Positions 34,901 to 37,397 of a DNA stretch of 39,919 bases are shown one piece after another; the stretch's first letter is position 1, and each line of letters starts with the position of its first letter. The position numbers and the translations under genes are program-made. This stretch comes from a virus: IMG/VR virus record IMGVR_UViG_3300047678_000838, positions 1 through 39,919 of that record; one strand, written 5' to 3'. The notes beneath the pieces were generated by a model. It worked only from the letters and a program-made list of their open reading frames with translations. It made no database searches and was not told the DNA's origin.

Positions 34901-35002
34901 GCGGAGGACCTGAAACGCGTCAAAAACGCCTTCACCAGCGCCCGCACGATCACGCGCCGCGAGATGTTCGGCGCCCGCGCCCAAGAAATTGATTCGCCCT
35001 GA
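16946..35002 (+). CDS. Giant polyvalent virion protein (6018 aa): ParB-like, RelA-like, methylase-helicase, sigma-70, internal-virion-protein domains
   Basis: A single uninterrupted 18,057-bp reading frame. Approximate residue map: coiled coils 46-520; hydrophobic Ala/Gly helices 680-900; a region with REEAIH at 1424 that may be a degenerate zincin-like peptidase; ParB-like domain 1612-1722; DdrB-like ParB domain 1766-1892; RelA/SpoT-like domain 2267-2431; low-complexity linker 2449-2729; N6-adenine methylase plus SF2 helicase 2730-4500; sigma-70 module 4562-4735; HTH segment 5209-5242; C-terminal LPD38-like domain 5399-6018. Proteins of this build are known as phage polyvalent proteins, thought to be ejected with DNA to defend it and reprogram the host. 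The ATG at 16946 follows 5 nt after the 64-aa gene. Odd points, described separately, are LASGRA-type motifs between domains and frame-switched coding in linkers. Confidence 0.9.
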   Translation: MVDPLEDDAEEPLPIPTAVRRVGYSSRGSASPVGETIEPSLTLGDPRADEQAANALRRRYDANQRTQAAAAKEQATLEKKTRNAALEGDFRAKGQKFYTDSFGDLKPEVDEAGQPRFAESNWKKAQIDAGDGTKRWALTRRGESGQTEMRAPKLVESGDVKDPNLYHDFGGLRGEREVAGHVDDLVNSPDTETAREAAAYRLKRNAALRKESLKPLQGAYDSATAELDSAKLRKTDLEGQSSRLQEQIAQLDANPAIKQTAGGFLGLGAEPTPEARRLQAQRQSLQTQADDLAKQSSDLATSAEKGGSLHGKHERAQLELDAWSHQSKLGELDDLATQRRTWLRSQNRAEQDDPVLAQILTKQDEFGVKASETAKKQAELQKTFDAERAKTAATDTATTAEQVQQQAADLAGHRNSLAQAFQGIDEDLKAGRIDQPLAAQIRQSLIESSRDYTRSVGALAGKADAVSKRGRIEADKANLVRTQGEELYALDKNAGSTLQRMVEGTRDKDGTKRELLSQNTAIVEAAKAAAFFAGDSDYSSDPYAKLPGKQIAINPAAFTRGGLKAEGAAPDAPGLTWRQAIDQAVKSGDLDPKRAEPMRRELATREMLATEAAVDAVLDNNTFGRWLSDKHPELYNPDMMSAFHGESFVAKASPALRTAAKEYLASEPTAAAKLWDGLKMVGIGALGVGTDAVRAVLPEDNAGAKAVKEFADGLNSLAMDPRLDKHWIGMIGQGLGSSLAFATPAGAAGGFAEGAGLSAKLVKWTVGGVIAATGAAAQGQQMYDEARAAGADKEVADGARWLGAILGASEVAPLGDIVRRFGSAKAFSLGAAAKAAVAEIGEETVQEIGQQSGNNAVARMLYDQNRSMFDGLADSAIAAGGSAAIMTVLASVAAGVRYHRTVGLLNAAQQSRGQSEETLATVYARPDVQAVTGMLPPASSITGLFAERRTQIQQAIQAEAAKENPSEDALLGLHEQLAQVEIAAGSTARQLAAHALDVADAAAQAQAAPDHFQLDPETQQPINDATTFGANRDAATALVRLGAGVPLDQLTEAEQQGLQIIGAELGSEMVRPAGGKAGRPIITDKARQWAAEIAPATANLLTATEAEQIAQSTANVAGQKPARIETQKGASTTNGQKEKGRQDLPLNPSVTPAEESSSPAPAAGASASVSFTNDAGKTERVVIPTGAVIPSSKAPVRDQATAEQWLAETRPGPVRDVEYFATGPNSASPLSEPAKPNAGQAVAPQSGANGQAQSATPQDQWEPYREKARELHAKHGVMKPHQTEVYAANLRKNVGEQAAAAFEEEANKLWQQDQDKHQAKKTGTAAPLSPGALMPHLVAPLRAKGVADEDIARTAVSLSKHVNEAVAKYRGLFGGRVEVSNEASGTGGLIYDAKRDALVISTADLSADAQTIAGNPERIPQLVREEAIHRAAVQLEKTGQWQASALWSSLTPSTRDSFVRAYNQGRDEKTGAKTTDDWAMGHEMVRMLVQGRLAVQPDGRIAVDGAAISEETASPALLQRMAEVLRKVRDYFTDLAGSLTKDGNSAATVGEVHRVVKIVSDRLSELEATNARAAAGPTTAPAANTAATIQGEQIKGDWHAFAPESGTLGIPRTEMPQVKSEHRGALIQFLAARDISHTSEEVQPTALKPTQQEFSTAKVDKARSFRGENRPILVSADNYVVDGHHQYVAALQDAPATPIPIIRLHAPIRQVIETTRQFPSTTFSEGSSAAPAAAQPEAQPASPTAQPTDQTANPTEQNPERTRAASALGLTPEQVGSVETVTHKGRSVRVVNIAIEAGQANTSHTPEGTVQPNYPQELQPRDRSGAIYREQQRKIAANPNWGEEMITGASDHGTPIMAQVGGSTGKVVTVAGNGRANGKALMYAAPDLAATAAKFKAEATARAREKGIDPAAVAKLAQPVFARFLLDDLSPDELRAFAQASNEFSGAATNAIEQAKVDASRLTPAVLASFNPEFDLDSAKNDDFRREFVRSVIGRAENITGPDLRRRVQAALFAKAFGDTEAGMAAFSRLAGEDDEGVRNLVRAMLDVAPAFAAMQDRIAAGTLHPLDLAPALTRAVQEIAVTLREKPAKQSADVALDGLINQGELATDGARDPLTDATLRFLVSARRNRADLVDGLSRYLAGVYAAGDPRQSDMFGAATPSALDVLATATDPNASDRRAVASAIGRVLASSRGEEIARGMYGVTAADYIATQFTAAEKATIARYEAAIKAEVERTRATWTPWYARYESEAPRFTNGTKAVARATDFPEPDRFYVRKKPKGIGRIVEKAIHEGSGRDFAAELRDIKDTLGATFVVRTRADFERAQAMLVRVFGLDPATLDTKDTIARPWATGYRDIKIRPEIRPGVKAEIIFITPEMHVAKTTGPGHVLYELERTLTALQRAFEAEGRDVPVELYARRKNEITPAATWIYSTAWAADSVLFSQSARDISGDQSQADTLPAGNLSPEASKYLTPPSLVTEKNGVSTSSSLERPMKNSAPGGGLNLSGAVITPITTNEGAKRQPLKSSPGEDLFGGLLDTYAQKLPAKAKRSKAEIKKVVAAEIPALANNAGAIDELFSLAQTESPLTNRPSNRSGETAPTSDETKPDAAQPGQNGGRAFTELESNDLGPLFGDTGPAGAATDAGQPGATPDGDVAGSAAAQSDQLPDGAATSGAREAESGTDREPANGSLSVDLPGSRSAGVRRVDARAAAEARRVARIARSRARGVNEQNHRITEEDTLVDGGTKTRLRTNVAIIRILKSLDAEKRAATPEEKRTLAKYVGWGALSQAFDKEKGEGIGEEIDRLNESLEQAESEASRYQSIPYYQQRVTDLKAERDALERWDRQWGEGYRALKELLTPEEWAMARDSTENAHYTDRRVIGAMWSALEKMGFRGGRVLEPAGGVGHFFGLMPEETMRASELFGTELDSISGGIFKALYPDAQIQVSGFESARLPDNAFDLAISNVPFAKTGPVDPIHDKAKLNLHNYFFAKALDKVRPNGLIAFITTANTMEASPAQRAYLAERSDFVGAVRLPNDAFAANAGTAVTTDIIFLRKKDGLTVPPWAESWQAKQTVGEDTIPSPSGDGTITVPITVNEYFVKHPEMVLGTHSMNGEMYAGPSAKGQYTVNPTEGDILPKLETALAALPAAYQESGETAPITIASTSQARNGAFSTNADGELGIYRDGIWKPLAEADPENFGEGKIKNRRKAAEFVTLRDAYLAHLTLMGQQTASNAAIAQGIVQLNQLYDKFASQWGTLENDRGRNRSLKTDPGFWLVKGLERIEEKADENGVITESIVKSDVLKKRTIFPNVSPTTAANALDALRISQSWRGHLDAEYMAELLGKEPDEVRKELTDTGLAFENPRTGQLETKEEYLSGKVREKLRQAESYAKNNPDYARNVEALRAVQPQAVPITDITAKLGGGWVPPFLLEKFLAGIGINGVRVAYTQVGENDKWQFNAPSQAEFSEANRRLYGAHEFSAIDLLQMAIEGKAPVVYDYDGKKRTGRNDKNTAEAQAAMERIVKEWEKFAKGDQEITISRDGETVTRSISELTAEAYNEQFNGTIARVYDGSHLTLPGSAPFLLGPYSEGGMGAHQKSGIWRAIQDGSTFLAHGVGAGKTRELIAIAMEWKRLGLAKKPMLVVHNPTLNQFVNETRKIYPGARMLVATKDDLQKENRRSFFARVASGDWDVVVIAHSSFNLIADNPEVVKKFVGAQIAEIEEAIGERLAEVGTEELGGRKQSRSTGSVGEVIGEKSRDPTVKQLVKQLKAFKAKIEKASHLANKDDAVYFQDLGVDALLIDEAHMFKKVPFISKMDPVAGLDRSSSGRAANILMRLNSIREKTNGRNVVLATGTPITNTLAEIWNMIRLTNPQVLKDFGVPTFDQFAAAFTRTEVNWEVHPATNELRPRNRLSKFVNGHGLASFIRTVMDVQMDLELGQPTIEGGGLSAVKTTRTPALEAYLGHLKELFEQWQKLDGESKKEASAIPVVIYGMAKAATMDMRLIDPALPDDPRSKVNVALENVVKFYNQEAERKGTQIVFSDRYNRVKTEYLDAFAGGTFVAPGAEVADESAEADTAEPIDEEKRTAAGEFNLYEDMKSKLIARGIPASEIAIAMDYDSDEKRAALFAKTNAGTIRVLLGSTQKLGVGVNVQERLYAMHHLDVPQTPADLKQRIGRGWRSGNRYKAWDIPIRNLAYGVENTSDAGAYQIIEFKARFADQALQGKAGAEFDDPSSTLVDAAAELKAMFSGDPRMIEMVTLENEIRALTLQEESHQSRQNRFRYELRQAGEREARMRKDLTRRQEQLARLQTVEKTSLTGEELDDIDARLKLGEAQVLNDGANQPENAKMVANKILAPGITLEIYAKGEVRARPAPQIVGVNTGTPEEGYRNSEDPTNTVHKTFADAMAARPVDTTPPVVFRASAALRLDGEAWETKGVTSQRAKAIPELLTDSVTRSRDYIANTERSIAADVQSQAGARAELARPFPEAKELADKQARFTQIRSEIAGTAKGRAYLEEGRGPRGERAVLASGRATLDPNQLEFEQITPEELAAADRAIETATRAERVRENLPLADKIANQFRFPPTGLAPNDVRQEARVALIKAAQEYAAAKGPFAPFAGTVIRNRLRDLFNREIRRIRTQGLSTDAPTEEGSTVLDRVAAPDDTRAGAELAETRRLLHVALDALPARLRGILDARAAGRTLDDIAQEMGISRERVRQLSENAMAFVRAQLKQAGVKKFDNGVLASGRARSYGQRDEEKTGSPLSAEDVQQELFDALAGSPLSGTSRGADHAGADQTPAQISASRAGRGINPFAEIERKLMRNAIQRDRAAEMFNAYLDRKENAPRSRGYEYTGRPSPIKNDYEATRVRDAVRAFDASKTAVFAWPEGLEHLSKHVLYSSSAEDDLAIRDLMSDLARDVPAGAIEQAMSEGSTQTDGARTIGRPDLANPAGPDAASRGVVNAVDEARKETMERETHEQWRTEAVAMIERDRAGVLRDLLAKAQDGQALDNPVQVKAAQLLVNDLIQKAVATKDPAAMRDAQVLAWSYREGGTEQARAFAARRDPFKKPADRYREFLTGAIFTPTPTLRQSLKSSWSPAEKQRRIATLTKQLSDARAEALGLKINGQTTIPADLQKRISQLNTSLGEAQQQKDRFELLNTALAERMKKIEAEFAKMGITLDDIFSGEAYVRLRGATIDNNIFDAANYSTIKKRALNLVKKGWSNAYIAKQTGLTAEQVSGFEQEHIATLRARLAKLGDAALDPDKLDTLNLSSAPARPEPAERGRLASGEASLTPEQRAEKIEQMIRAMGYGRTTEREMRTRRAPNPLRQRQSRGTNPEQAKRVEGLATEPGQTPTFPETHGRPSPDDFADQNTPPGATPAFPTTTGRPGPDDFATHASAPPAFDISNPVHVAQLARTISAVDANKFDMATEFWVNSVLSGPLTQGANIIGNTANAVWDFTFKRAGEAAVNSLVGDSRAPQTAEFAHMLRAAAPALTRAWHNAVRTWTAESPMFENDVLNQQLDLAADFDKSGPTRAAIPGKLGQFIRIPGRLLMATDDFFKSGIAHLEATAQAYRMAKAEGLAGPALESRIRGLVNLPGSPAWVAAVTKANELTFQEKHEGQTAGRMLQLLTKLREFEIGAGSGIKPGRFVLPFVRTPFNIFLQGMRQSPAGAAAMLARFARAGFYRMRDGKPIAESYPRPQMIQHGVEQLFAWTAAALLYGAAAGDDDDEDKQFLITGSIPYKDAGTNALNQRRGLQPFTVRLGRVQISYGRIEPFATILGTTADTIAAMKASRRDKESFDALGALMQSIGQQAEEKTFLRGIGDMISALQGARRGERQNYAAQFLASWVPNIIRQPIAKLDPYVRERSGGFGERLASNIIPQTAAPKVDVYGEKIAQPGLAAWRTLVPVNVRSAPEVNRIDRLLANWYQAHPDEAWAPLPLTRTVRLNQKETRHLTGSELSAYSIRAGRLAAQMLRHAAVNVEHPTAEDLKRVKNAFTSARTITRREMFGARAQEIDSP
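18983..19640 (+). other. Hydrophobic helix region of the giant protein (ejection-pore candidate)
   Basis: Residues about 680-900 contain Ala/Gly-rich hydrophobic helices (MVGIGALGVGTDAV, SSLAFATPAGAAGGFAEG, VKWTVGGVIAATGAAAQG, GGSAAIMTVLASVAAGV). They follow 470 residues of coiled coil. Long internal virion proteins of podoviruses (such as T7 gp16) use helices of this sort to cross the envelope during DNA ejection, so a membrane-penetrating role is a reasonable inference. The segments are short and weakly hydrophobic, so normal bilayer TM status is uncertain. Confidence 0.45.
20346..20384 (+). other. Out-of-frame 12-codon mini-ORF with Shine-Dalgarno inside the giant gene
   Basis: The sequence reads MAKKKKGGKTCR then TGA in a frame different from the giant gene. 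AAAGGAG (20327-20333) lies 12 nt before the ATG. The giant frame here reads TNGQKEKGRQD within a Pro/Ser/Ala linker. It could be a remnant of a once separate small gene, a real micropeptide, or chance. The lysine-rich MAKKKK start is typical of tiny phage proteins. Confidence 0.35.
20637..20704. repeat. Inverted repeat CTGAGCCTGCC ... GGCAGGCTCAG in a giant-gene linker
   Basis: Perfect 11-bp arms at 20637-20647 and 20694-20704 flank 46 nt. The left arm recurs at 32766-32776, and a related CCCTGAGC...GTCGAAGGG sequence lies at 32944. This core resembles chromosomal REP palindromes. It lies in frame in the low-complexity linker (PLSEPAKPNAGQAVAPQ). Confidence 0.6.
21790..22620 (+). other. Two consecutive ParB-like domains of the giant protein
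   Basis: The first (residues about 1612-1722) has the ParB/sulfiredoxin signature ILVSADNYVVDGHHQYVAAL, where DGHH is the nucleotide- or phosphate-binding loop. The second (about 1766-1892) has the layout of DdrB-like ParB domains: Q/R-rich helix LQPRDRSGAIYREQQRKIA, then GTPIMAQ and VAGNGRANGKALMYA. ParB-like domains in polyvalent proteins are thought to be nucleases or DNA-binding CTPase-like modules acting on incoming DNA. Substrate and activity here are not known. Confidence 0.65.
23745..24235 (+). other. RelA/SpoT-like nucleotidyltransferase domain in the giant protein
   Basis: Residues about 2267-2431 read as a RelA/SpoT fold: a helix with IVEKAIHEG, the strand DIKDTLGATFVV, the helix DFERAQAMLVRVFGL, then ATGYRDIKI and a strand with AEIIFITPEMHVAK before GHVLYELE. 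In (p)ppGpp synthetases the matching segments are the D-x-x-G-x-R-hV strand, GYRSxH and EIQxRTxxMH. The Arg of the first motif and the His of GYRSxH are not conserved, so the domain may have altered chemistry. The fold assignment is by motif reading only. Confidence 0.6.
24723..25124 (+). CDS. Candidate overlapping gene in another frame within the giant gene (133 aa, core 113 aa)
   Basis: This ORF reads as a normal globular, mostly helical protein (core MADELLLSSSQMILDHYSA, then VLQLMRANPVQLLTEMWRAL). The giant frame over the same bases is Gly/Ala/Ser/Asp low complexity. A hand count over the 113-codon core gives G or C at third positions in about 81% of codons in this frame and 41% in the giant frame; the giant frame is at about 86% just before and 91% just after. 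Possible starts are GTG 24723, ATG 24747 and ATG 24783; none has a clear Shine-Dalgarno. It ends at TAA 25122-25124, exactly where methylase-helicase homology resumes in the giant frame. The family is not recognised. Confidence 0.55.
   Translation: MERQPPLPMKPNLTPPSPAKMADELLLSSSQMILDHYSATQGRRVLQLMRANPVQLLTEMWRALRQLNQTNYLMAQQRAAHAKPSQELIASLRMEAYQSIYPAVEAPESDELTPAQRQKLDVWLESLVPAPVA
25130..27700 (+). other. DarB-like N6-adenine methylase domain in the giant protein
   Basis: Residues about 2730-3590. The entry sequence NHRITEEDTLVDGGTKTRLR and the following AKYVGWGALSQAF are typical of the start of large phage methylase-helicases. Motif I (SAM binding) is LEPAGGVGHF at residue 2897. The catalytic motif IV is NVPF at 2963, the variant of NPPF used by DarB-type enzymes. 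The target would be adenine N6 in incoming DNA, protecting it against restriction. Motifs are intact, so activity is plausible; the sequence target cannot be read. Confidence 0.8.
27720..29650 (+). other. SF2/SNF2-type helicase domain in the giant protein
   Basis: Residues about 3592-4236. Walker A is GVGAGKT at 27779-27799, the DEAH box is at 28340-28351, motif III is ATGTPITN near 28490, and motif VI is QRIGRGWRSGN near 29455. These are all motifs expected for an active ATP-dependent translocase. Fused after a DarB-like methylase it forms the classical antirestriction pair, in which translocation along DNA is coupled to methylation. A coiled-coil-rich extension follows to about 30,520. Confidence 0.85.
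30521..30538 (+). other. LASGRA motif 1, before the sigma domain
   Basis: The peptide VLASGRA starts with L at residue 4526 and ends the helicase extension. The same hexapeptide recurs at residue 4741 with different codons, and as LASGEA at 5282. Conservation at protein but not DNA level suggests a functional short motif, possibly a protease site between polyprotein domains. Confidence 0.55.
30630..31150 (+). other. Sigma-70 family domain (regions 2 and 4) in the giant protein
   Basis: Residues about 4562-4735. Region 2 shows LPLADKIANQFRF, DVRQEARVALIKAAQEYA and FAPFAGTVIRNRLRDLFNRE, which are the core RNA polymerase-binding and -10 recognition helices. An acidic Thr/Asp linker follows. Region 4 is a clear -35 recognition HTH with ARLRGILDARAAG, LDDIAQEMGISRERVRQL. 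Spacing and order match a compact sigma-70 family factor. A sigma factor inside a virion-type protein would redirect host RNA polymerase. The region 2 and region 4 signatures are unambiguous by eye; whether it works while fused is unknown. Confidence 0.85.
31166..31183 (+). other. LASGRA motif 2, after the sigma domain
   Basis: VLASGRA at residue 4741 lies six residues after the end of sigma region 4. With the copy at 4526 it brackets about 215 residues containing the sigma module. Its codons differ from those of copy 1 (CTTGCCAGCGGCAGGGCT against CTCGCCTCCGGCCGCGCC), so this is not a DNA duplication. Confidence 0.55.
31191..31367 (+). other. Second out-of-frame ORF in a linker of the giant gene (58 aa)
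   Basis: In the same relative frame as the ORF at 24723. The C-terminal part reads PEGLIMPGLTKRLPKFLLHG before TAA. Over the last 29 codons a hand count gives about 72% G/C third positions here against about 45% in the giant frame, which is low complexity (GADHAGADQTPAQISASRAG). The N-terminal part is Arg/Ser/Pro-rich and less convincing. No clear Shine-Dalgarno. It could be a remnant gene or an overlapping gene. Confidence 0.35.
32571..32670 (+). other. HTH-like segment of the giant protein
   Basis: Residues about 5209-5242 (LNLVKKGWSNAYIAKQTGLT, then AEQVSGFEQEH) fit a helix-turn-helix of the type seen in sigma region 4 and resolvase tails (GWSNAYIAKQTGLT as helix-turn-helix). It follows about 250 residues of coiled coil and precedes a Pro-rich linker. 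It may bind DNA or help the upstream sigma module; this is inference. Confidence 0.45.
32764..32974. repeat. REP-like sequences in a giant-gene linker
   Basis: CCCTGAGCCTGCCGAACGGG at 32764-32783 shares CTGAGCCTGCC with 20637-20647. At 32944-32974 a CCCTGAGC ... GTCGAAGGGCTC sequence has the layout of common bacterial REP palindromes. Between them, around 32915, GCTTCGCC pairs imperfectly with GGCAAAGC. They are all in frame and encode low-complexity peptide (PARPEPAERG, NPEQAKRVEG). Confidence 0.5.
32789..32806 (+). other. LASGEA motif 3
   Basis: RLASGEASLTPEQ at residue 5282 is a variant of the two LASGRA sites, just after the HTH segment and in front of the linker that leads to the C-terminal virion domain. 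Its codons again differ from the other copies. Confidence 0.5.
32990..33118 (+). repeat. Two-copy linker repeat TPxFPxTxGRPxPDDFA
   Basis: The linker before the C-terminal domain reads TPTFPETHGRPSPDDFAD and then, about 75 bp later, TPAFPTTTGRPGPDDFAT. The two copies differ at several DNA positions, so this is an older duplication kept at protein level. It could be a flexible spacer or a docking peptide. Confidence 0.7.
33140..35002 (+). other. C-terminal internal-virion-protein-like domain (LPD38-like) of the giant protein
   Basis: Residues about 5399-6018 are helical with hydrophobic segments (QLFAWTAAALLYGAAAG). The sequence FVLPFVRTPFNIFLQGMRQS, followed by an acidic DDDDED loop and LQPFTVRLGRVQISYGRIEP, resembles the large polyvalent-protein-associated domain LPD38, which is common at the C-terminus of phage internal virion proteins. 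This is the main argument that the whole giant protein is a virion component. The domain family name is from memory. Confidence 0.65.
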
Positions 35003-35012
35003 TGTGGTTTTC

Positions 35013-35021
35013 TTGTCAACG
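35013..35021. promoter_or_regulatory. TTGTCAACG motif before the portal gene
   Basis: The 42-bp gap between the giant gene and the portal contains the same nonamer TTGTCAACG seen in the divergent gap at 10374-10382. TTGTCA matches a -35 hexamer at five of six positions, but there is no -10 at a proper distance. It could be a protein-binding site shared between late promoters, or coincidence. Confidence 0.25.
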
Positions 35022-35044
35022 ACGACAGCACCGCAACGCCTGCC

Positions 35045-37291
35045 ATGTCCAAATCCGCCACTCAGCCCGGCCAGCTCGAGACCTTCATCGAACGCACCGA
35101 GCATGTTCCAGAGCCTTCGGACCGTTCGCCCGACAGCACCGTCGCCAAACGCGTGCCGTTCAAAACCGCGCTCTCCGAGGAGCTGACGGGCGAGCAGGAG
35201 CAAACCCTCGTCGAGCACGCCATCCGCCGCCTTTCCGAGCTTGAGGGTGAGCTCGGCCGCGATCTTGTCCTCGAGCAAAACTGGGCCTCGCAGGAGAAGA
35301 TGTCCACCACCACGGTCGCGCAGAAAGCCGCCGATTCATGGCTCGGCAAACGCTCCCGCTACGAGGATGTGTTTTCCAACAAGGTCGATTGGCGTCCCTA
35401 CGTGTTCGGCGGGATCTTCAAGGAATCAAACCTCGTCGTCCCCCTCGCCCGCCGCATCGCGCGCCAGATGATCGCCCGCGCGCAAAATTATTTCTTCGAG
35501 ACCGACCCTTGGTTCGCCGCCGAGCCCGAGGGCGTCGAGGATACGAAGCTCGCCGACAAGATCGACCGTTACGCGAAATTCAAACTCGCCCAGCTCGGTT
35601 CGAAGAAAAACAAGGAGCGCTCGATCCGCGGCGCGTTCACCCGCGGCGAGTCCGTCGTCAAAACCACGCACACCGTTCGCGACCAGCTTTTCAAAACCTA
35701 CGCGCAGGTGCTGATCGATGCCGAAGACCAGCCCATCCTCGACAGCGCCGGCGAATTCATCCTTGAGACCGACGCCTGGGTGCCGGAAACCGCCGTCGAT
35801 CCCGCCACCGGCCAGCCCATCGCGACAGCCAGCGGCAAACTCGTCCTGAAACGCGACGGCACGATCGAACAGCCCGCGACCCTCCTTTGGAAAGAAATGG
35901 TCGTGCCGCGCCGCCAGGTCATTTTTCAAGGCCCCGAGTCGCCCGTCGTCTATTACAAGGATTTCCTCTGCCCGCTCAACGCCCCCGACATCCAGCAGGC
36001 GGATTTGATCGCGCACCTCTACGACAAGCCGGTGATGGAGCTCGTCGATCTCTACGTGAAGAGCGGCATGCTCGAATCCACCGGGAAGGAGCGCCTCGAA
36101 GCCGTGCAGCGCACCGTCCAGCTCATCCGCGAACTGACCAACAATTCTTCCGAGGCCAAATCCGGAGCAAACCAACCCAACCGCCCAAGCGACGGCGATC
36201 AGACCCGCTCCGCCTCCCTCGCCGACCGTGGTGAACCCGTCGCCGAAATCGCCGAGATCTATCTTTGGTTCGACGCCAACGGCGACGGCATCCTCGAGAA
36301 CATCATGCTCGTCGTGGACCGGAAAAACCGCGTGCCGCTCTTCTACGACTACGTGCCCAACGTCATGATCGACGGGCTCCGCCCCTTCGAGGTCGTCCGC
36401 GTCAACGAGGTCGAGGGCCGCTGGTATGGCGAGGGCGTCATGGAGATGTTCGAATCGACCCAGAACATCGTCGATCTCCTCGTCAACCGCTGGAATCACT
36501 CCCAGTCGCGCGCCGGTCGCGTCGATTTCTGGCGGCCCGACCTCACGCTCGAAGGCCGTGCCAACCCGCACCTCTCCATGAACTGGGGCGGCACCTACTC
36601 CCTGGCACCCAATGCCAAGCCCGATGAGGCGCTCCACTCCGTCTATCTTGAGGACACGAAGTTCGATCACCTCGAGCGCATGTTCGAATTCTTCATGCAG
36701 ATCGCCATGAACGAATCGGGCGTCGCCAACTCCAACGATGCGGAGACCGCCGGCCTCGACACCCAGAAGCTCGCCACCGGCATCCGCAACATCGAGAAGG
36801 CCGGCCAGGAGATGTTCGCCCCGTTCATTTCGGATCTCGAACCGCCCCTCCAGGCCATCCTCAAGCGCGAACTCCTCGTCCTCTTCGCCAACCTCGATCG
36901 CGTCGAAATTTTCAACTACCTCGCACGCGACACGAAGACCGGAGAGGAAGTCCGCCAGCTCGACCAGATCACGCCCGACGAGGTCCGCAACCTCACGCTC
37001 AACGTCAATCTGCTCCTCACGCGTTACAAGGGCGAGCAGCAGTTGATCCAGGGCGAACAGGCCAGCGCCATTGTCGAGCGCTTCTACACGCTGCCCGTCC
37101 AGATTCAACCATTCGTCGCGCAGTTCTACAAGAACCAGCTCAAGGCGATCGATCCACGCATCGACGTCGAGACGCTGATTCAACCCGGCATCGCACAAAT
37201 CGCCCCCACGGCCGCCGGCTCAGGCGCTCCCGCGAGCACCACGCGCGCGGCCTCTCCCGTCAATCCCGGCAAGTCGCCCGTCAATTTGTGA
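35045..37291 (+). CDS. Portal protein (podovirus type)
   Basis: This 748-aa protein forms the dodecameric channel through which TerL pumps DNA. Portal features are an N-terminal helical region, an early VVPLARRIARQMIARAQNYFFETDPWF segment, and a beta-rich wing region with DAWVPETAVDPATGQP. The core VVRVNEVEGRWYGEGVMEMFESTQN, followed by helices with VDLLVNRWNHSQSRAGRVDF, resembles podoviral portals, and the C-terminal helical barrel is long. The length is at the upper end for portals of short-tailed phages. The ATG at 35045 lies 42 nt after the giant gene with no strong Shine-Dalgarno. Its separation from terL by 18 kb is unusual. The assignment rests on length, pattern and neighbours. Confidence 0.85.
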   Translation: MSKSATQPGQLETFIERTEHVPEPSDRSPDSTVAKRVPFKTALSEELTGEQEQTLVEHAIRRLSELEGELGRDLVLEQNWASQEKMSTTTVAQKAADSWLGKRSRYEDVFSNKVDWRPYVFGGIFKESNLVVPLARRIARQMIARAQNYFFETDPWFAAEPEGVEDTKLADKIDRYAKFKLAQLGSKKNKERSIRGAFTRGESVVKTTHTVRDQLFKTYAQVLIDAEDQPILDSAGEFILETDAWVPETAVDPATGQPIATASGKLVLKRDGTIEQPATLLWKEMVVPRRQVIFQGPESPVVYYKDFLCPLNAPDIQQADLIAHLYDKPVMELVDLYVKSGMLESTGKERLEAVQRTVQLIRELTNNSSEAKSGANQPNRPSDGDQTRSASLADRGEPVAEIAEIYLWFDANGDGILENIMLVVDRKNRVPLFYDYVPNVMIDGLRPFEVVRVNEVEGRWYGEGVMEMFESTQNIVDLLVNRWNHSQSRAGRVDFWRPDLTLEGRANPHLSMNWGGTYSLAPNAKPDEALHSVYLEDTKFDHLERMFEFFMQIAMNESGVANSNDAETAGLDTQKLATGIRNIEKAGQEMFAPFISDLEPPLQAILKRELLVLFANLDRVEIFNYLARDTKTGEEVRQLDQITPDEVRNLTLNVNLLLTRYKGEQQLIQGEQASAIVERFYTLPVQIQPFVAQFYKNQLKAIDPRIDVETLIQPGIAQIAPTAAGSGAPASTTRAASPVNPGKSPVNL

Positions 37292-37298
37292 GCACTCA

Positions 37299-37374
37299 CG
37301 CAGGATAGCTCAGTGGTTAGAGCGCCTGACTCATAATCAGGGGGTCACGGGTTCGAATCCCGTTCCTGCACCCA
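37299..37374 (+). tRNA. tRNA with CAU anticodon (elongator Met or Ile2 type), CCA encoded, atypical acceptor end
   Basis: A complete cloverleaf can be drawn: U8-A9, D stem GCUC/GAGC with GG in the loop, anticodon stem CCUGA/UCAGG with loop CUCAUAA, five-base variable loop and T arm ACGGG-UUCGAAU-CCCGU. The acceptor stem is CGCAGGA pairing UCCUGCA, which puts C1 opposite A72, followed by C73 and an encoded CCA (37372-37374). C1-A72 is a hallmark of bacterial initiator tRNA, but the three G-C pairs of the initiator anticodon stem and the A11-U24 pair are absent, so it is not a normal initiator. C73 is also unusual for Met or Ile tRNAs. It lies 7 nt after the portal stop, inside the phage block. 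Confidence 0.9.
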
Positions 37375-37397
37375 ATTTCCCTCCTCATCCCCGCTTT

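Noticed and set aside
37299-37374. tRNA as a phage attachment site or as a true initiator tRNA
   Set aside because: No integrase or duplicated tRNA end is seen in the window, and the initiator-specific anticodon-stem G-C triplet is missing. It is treated as a phage-borne elongator-like tRNA.
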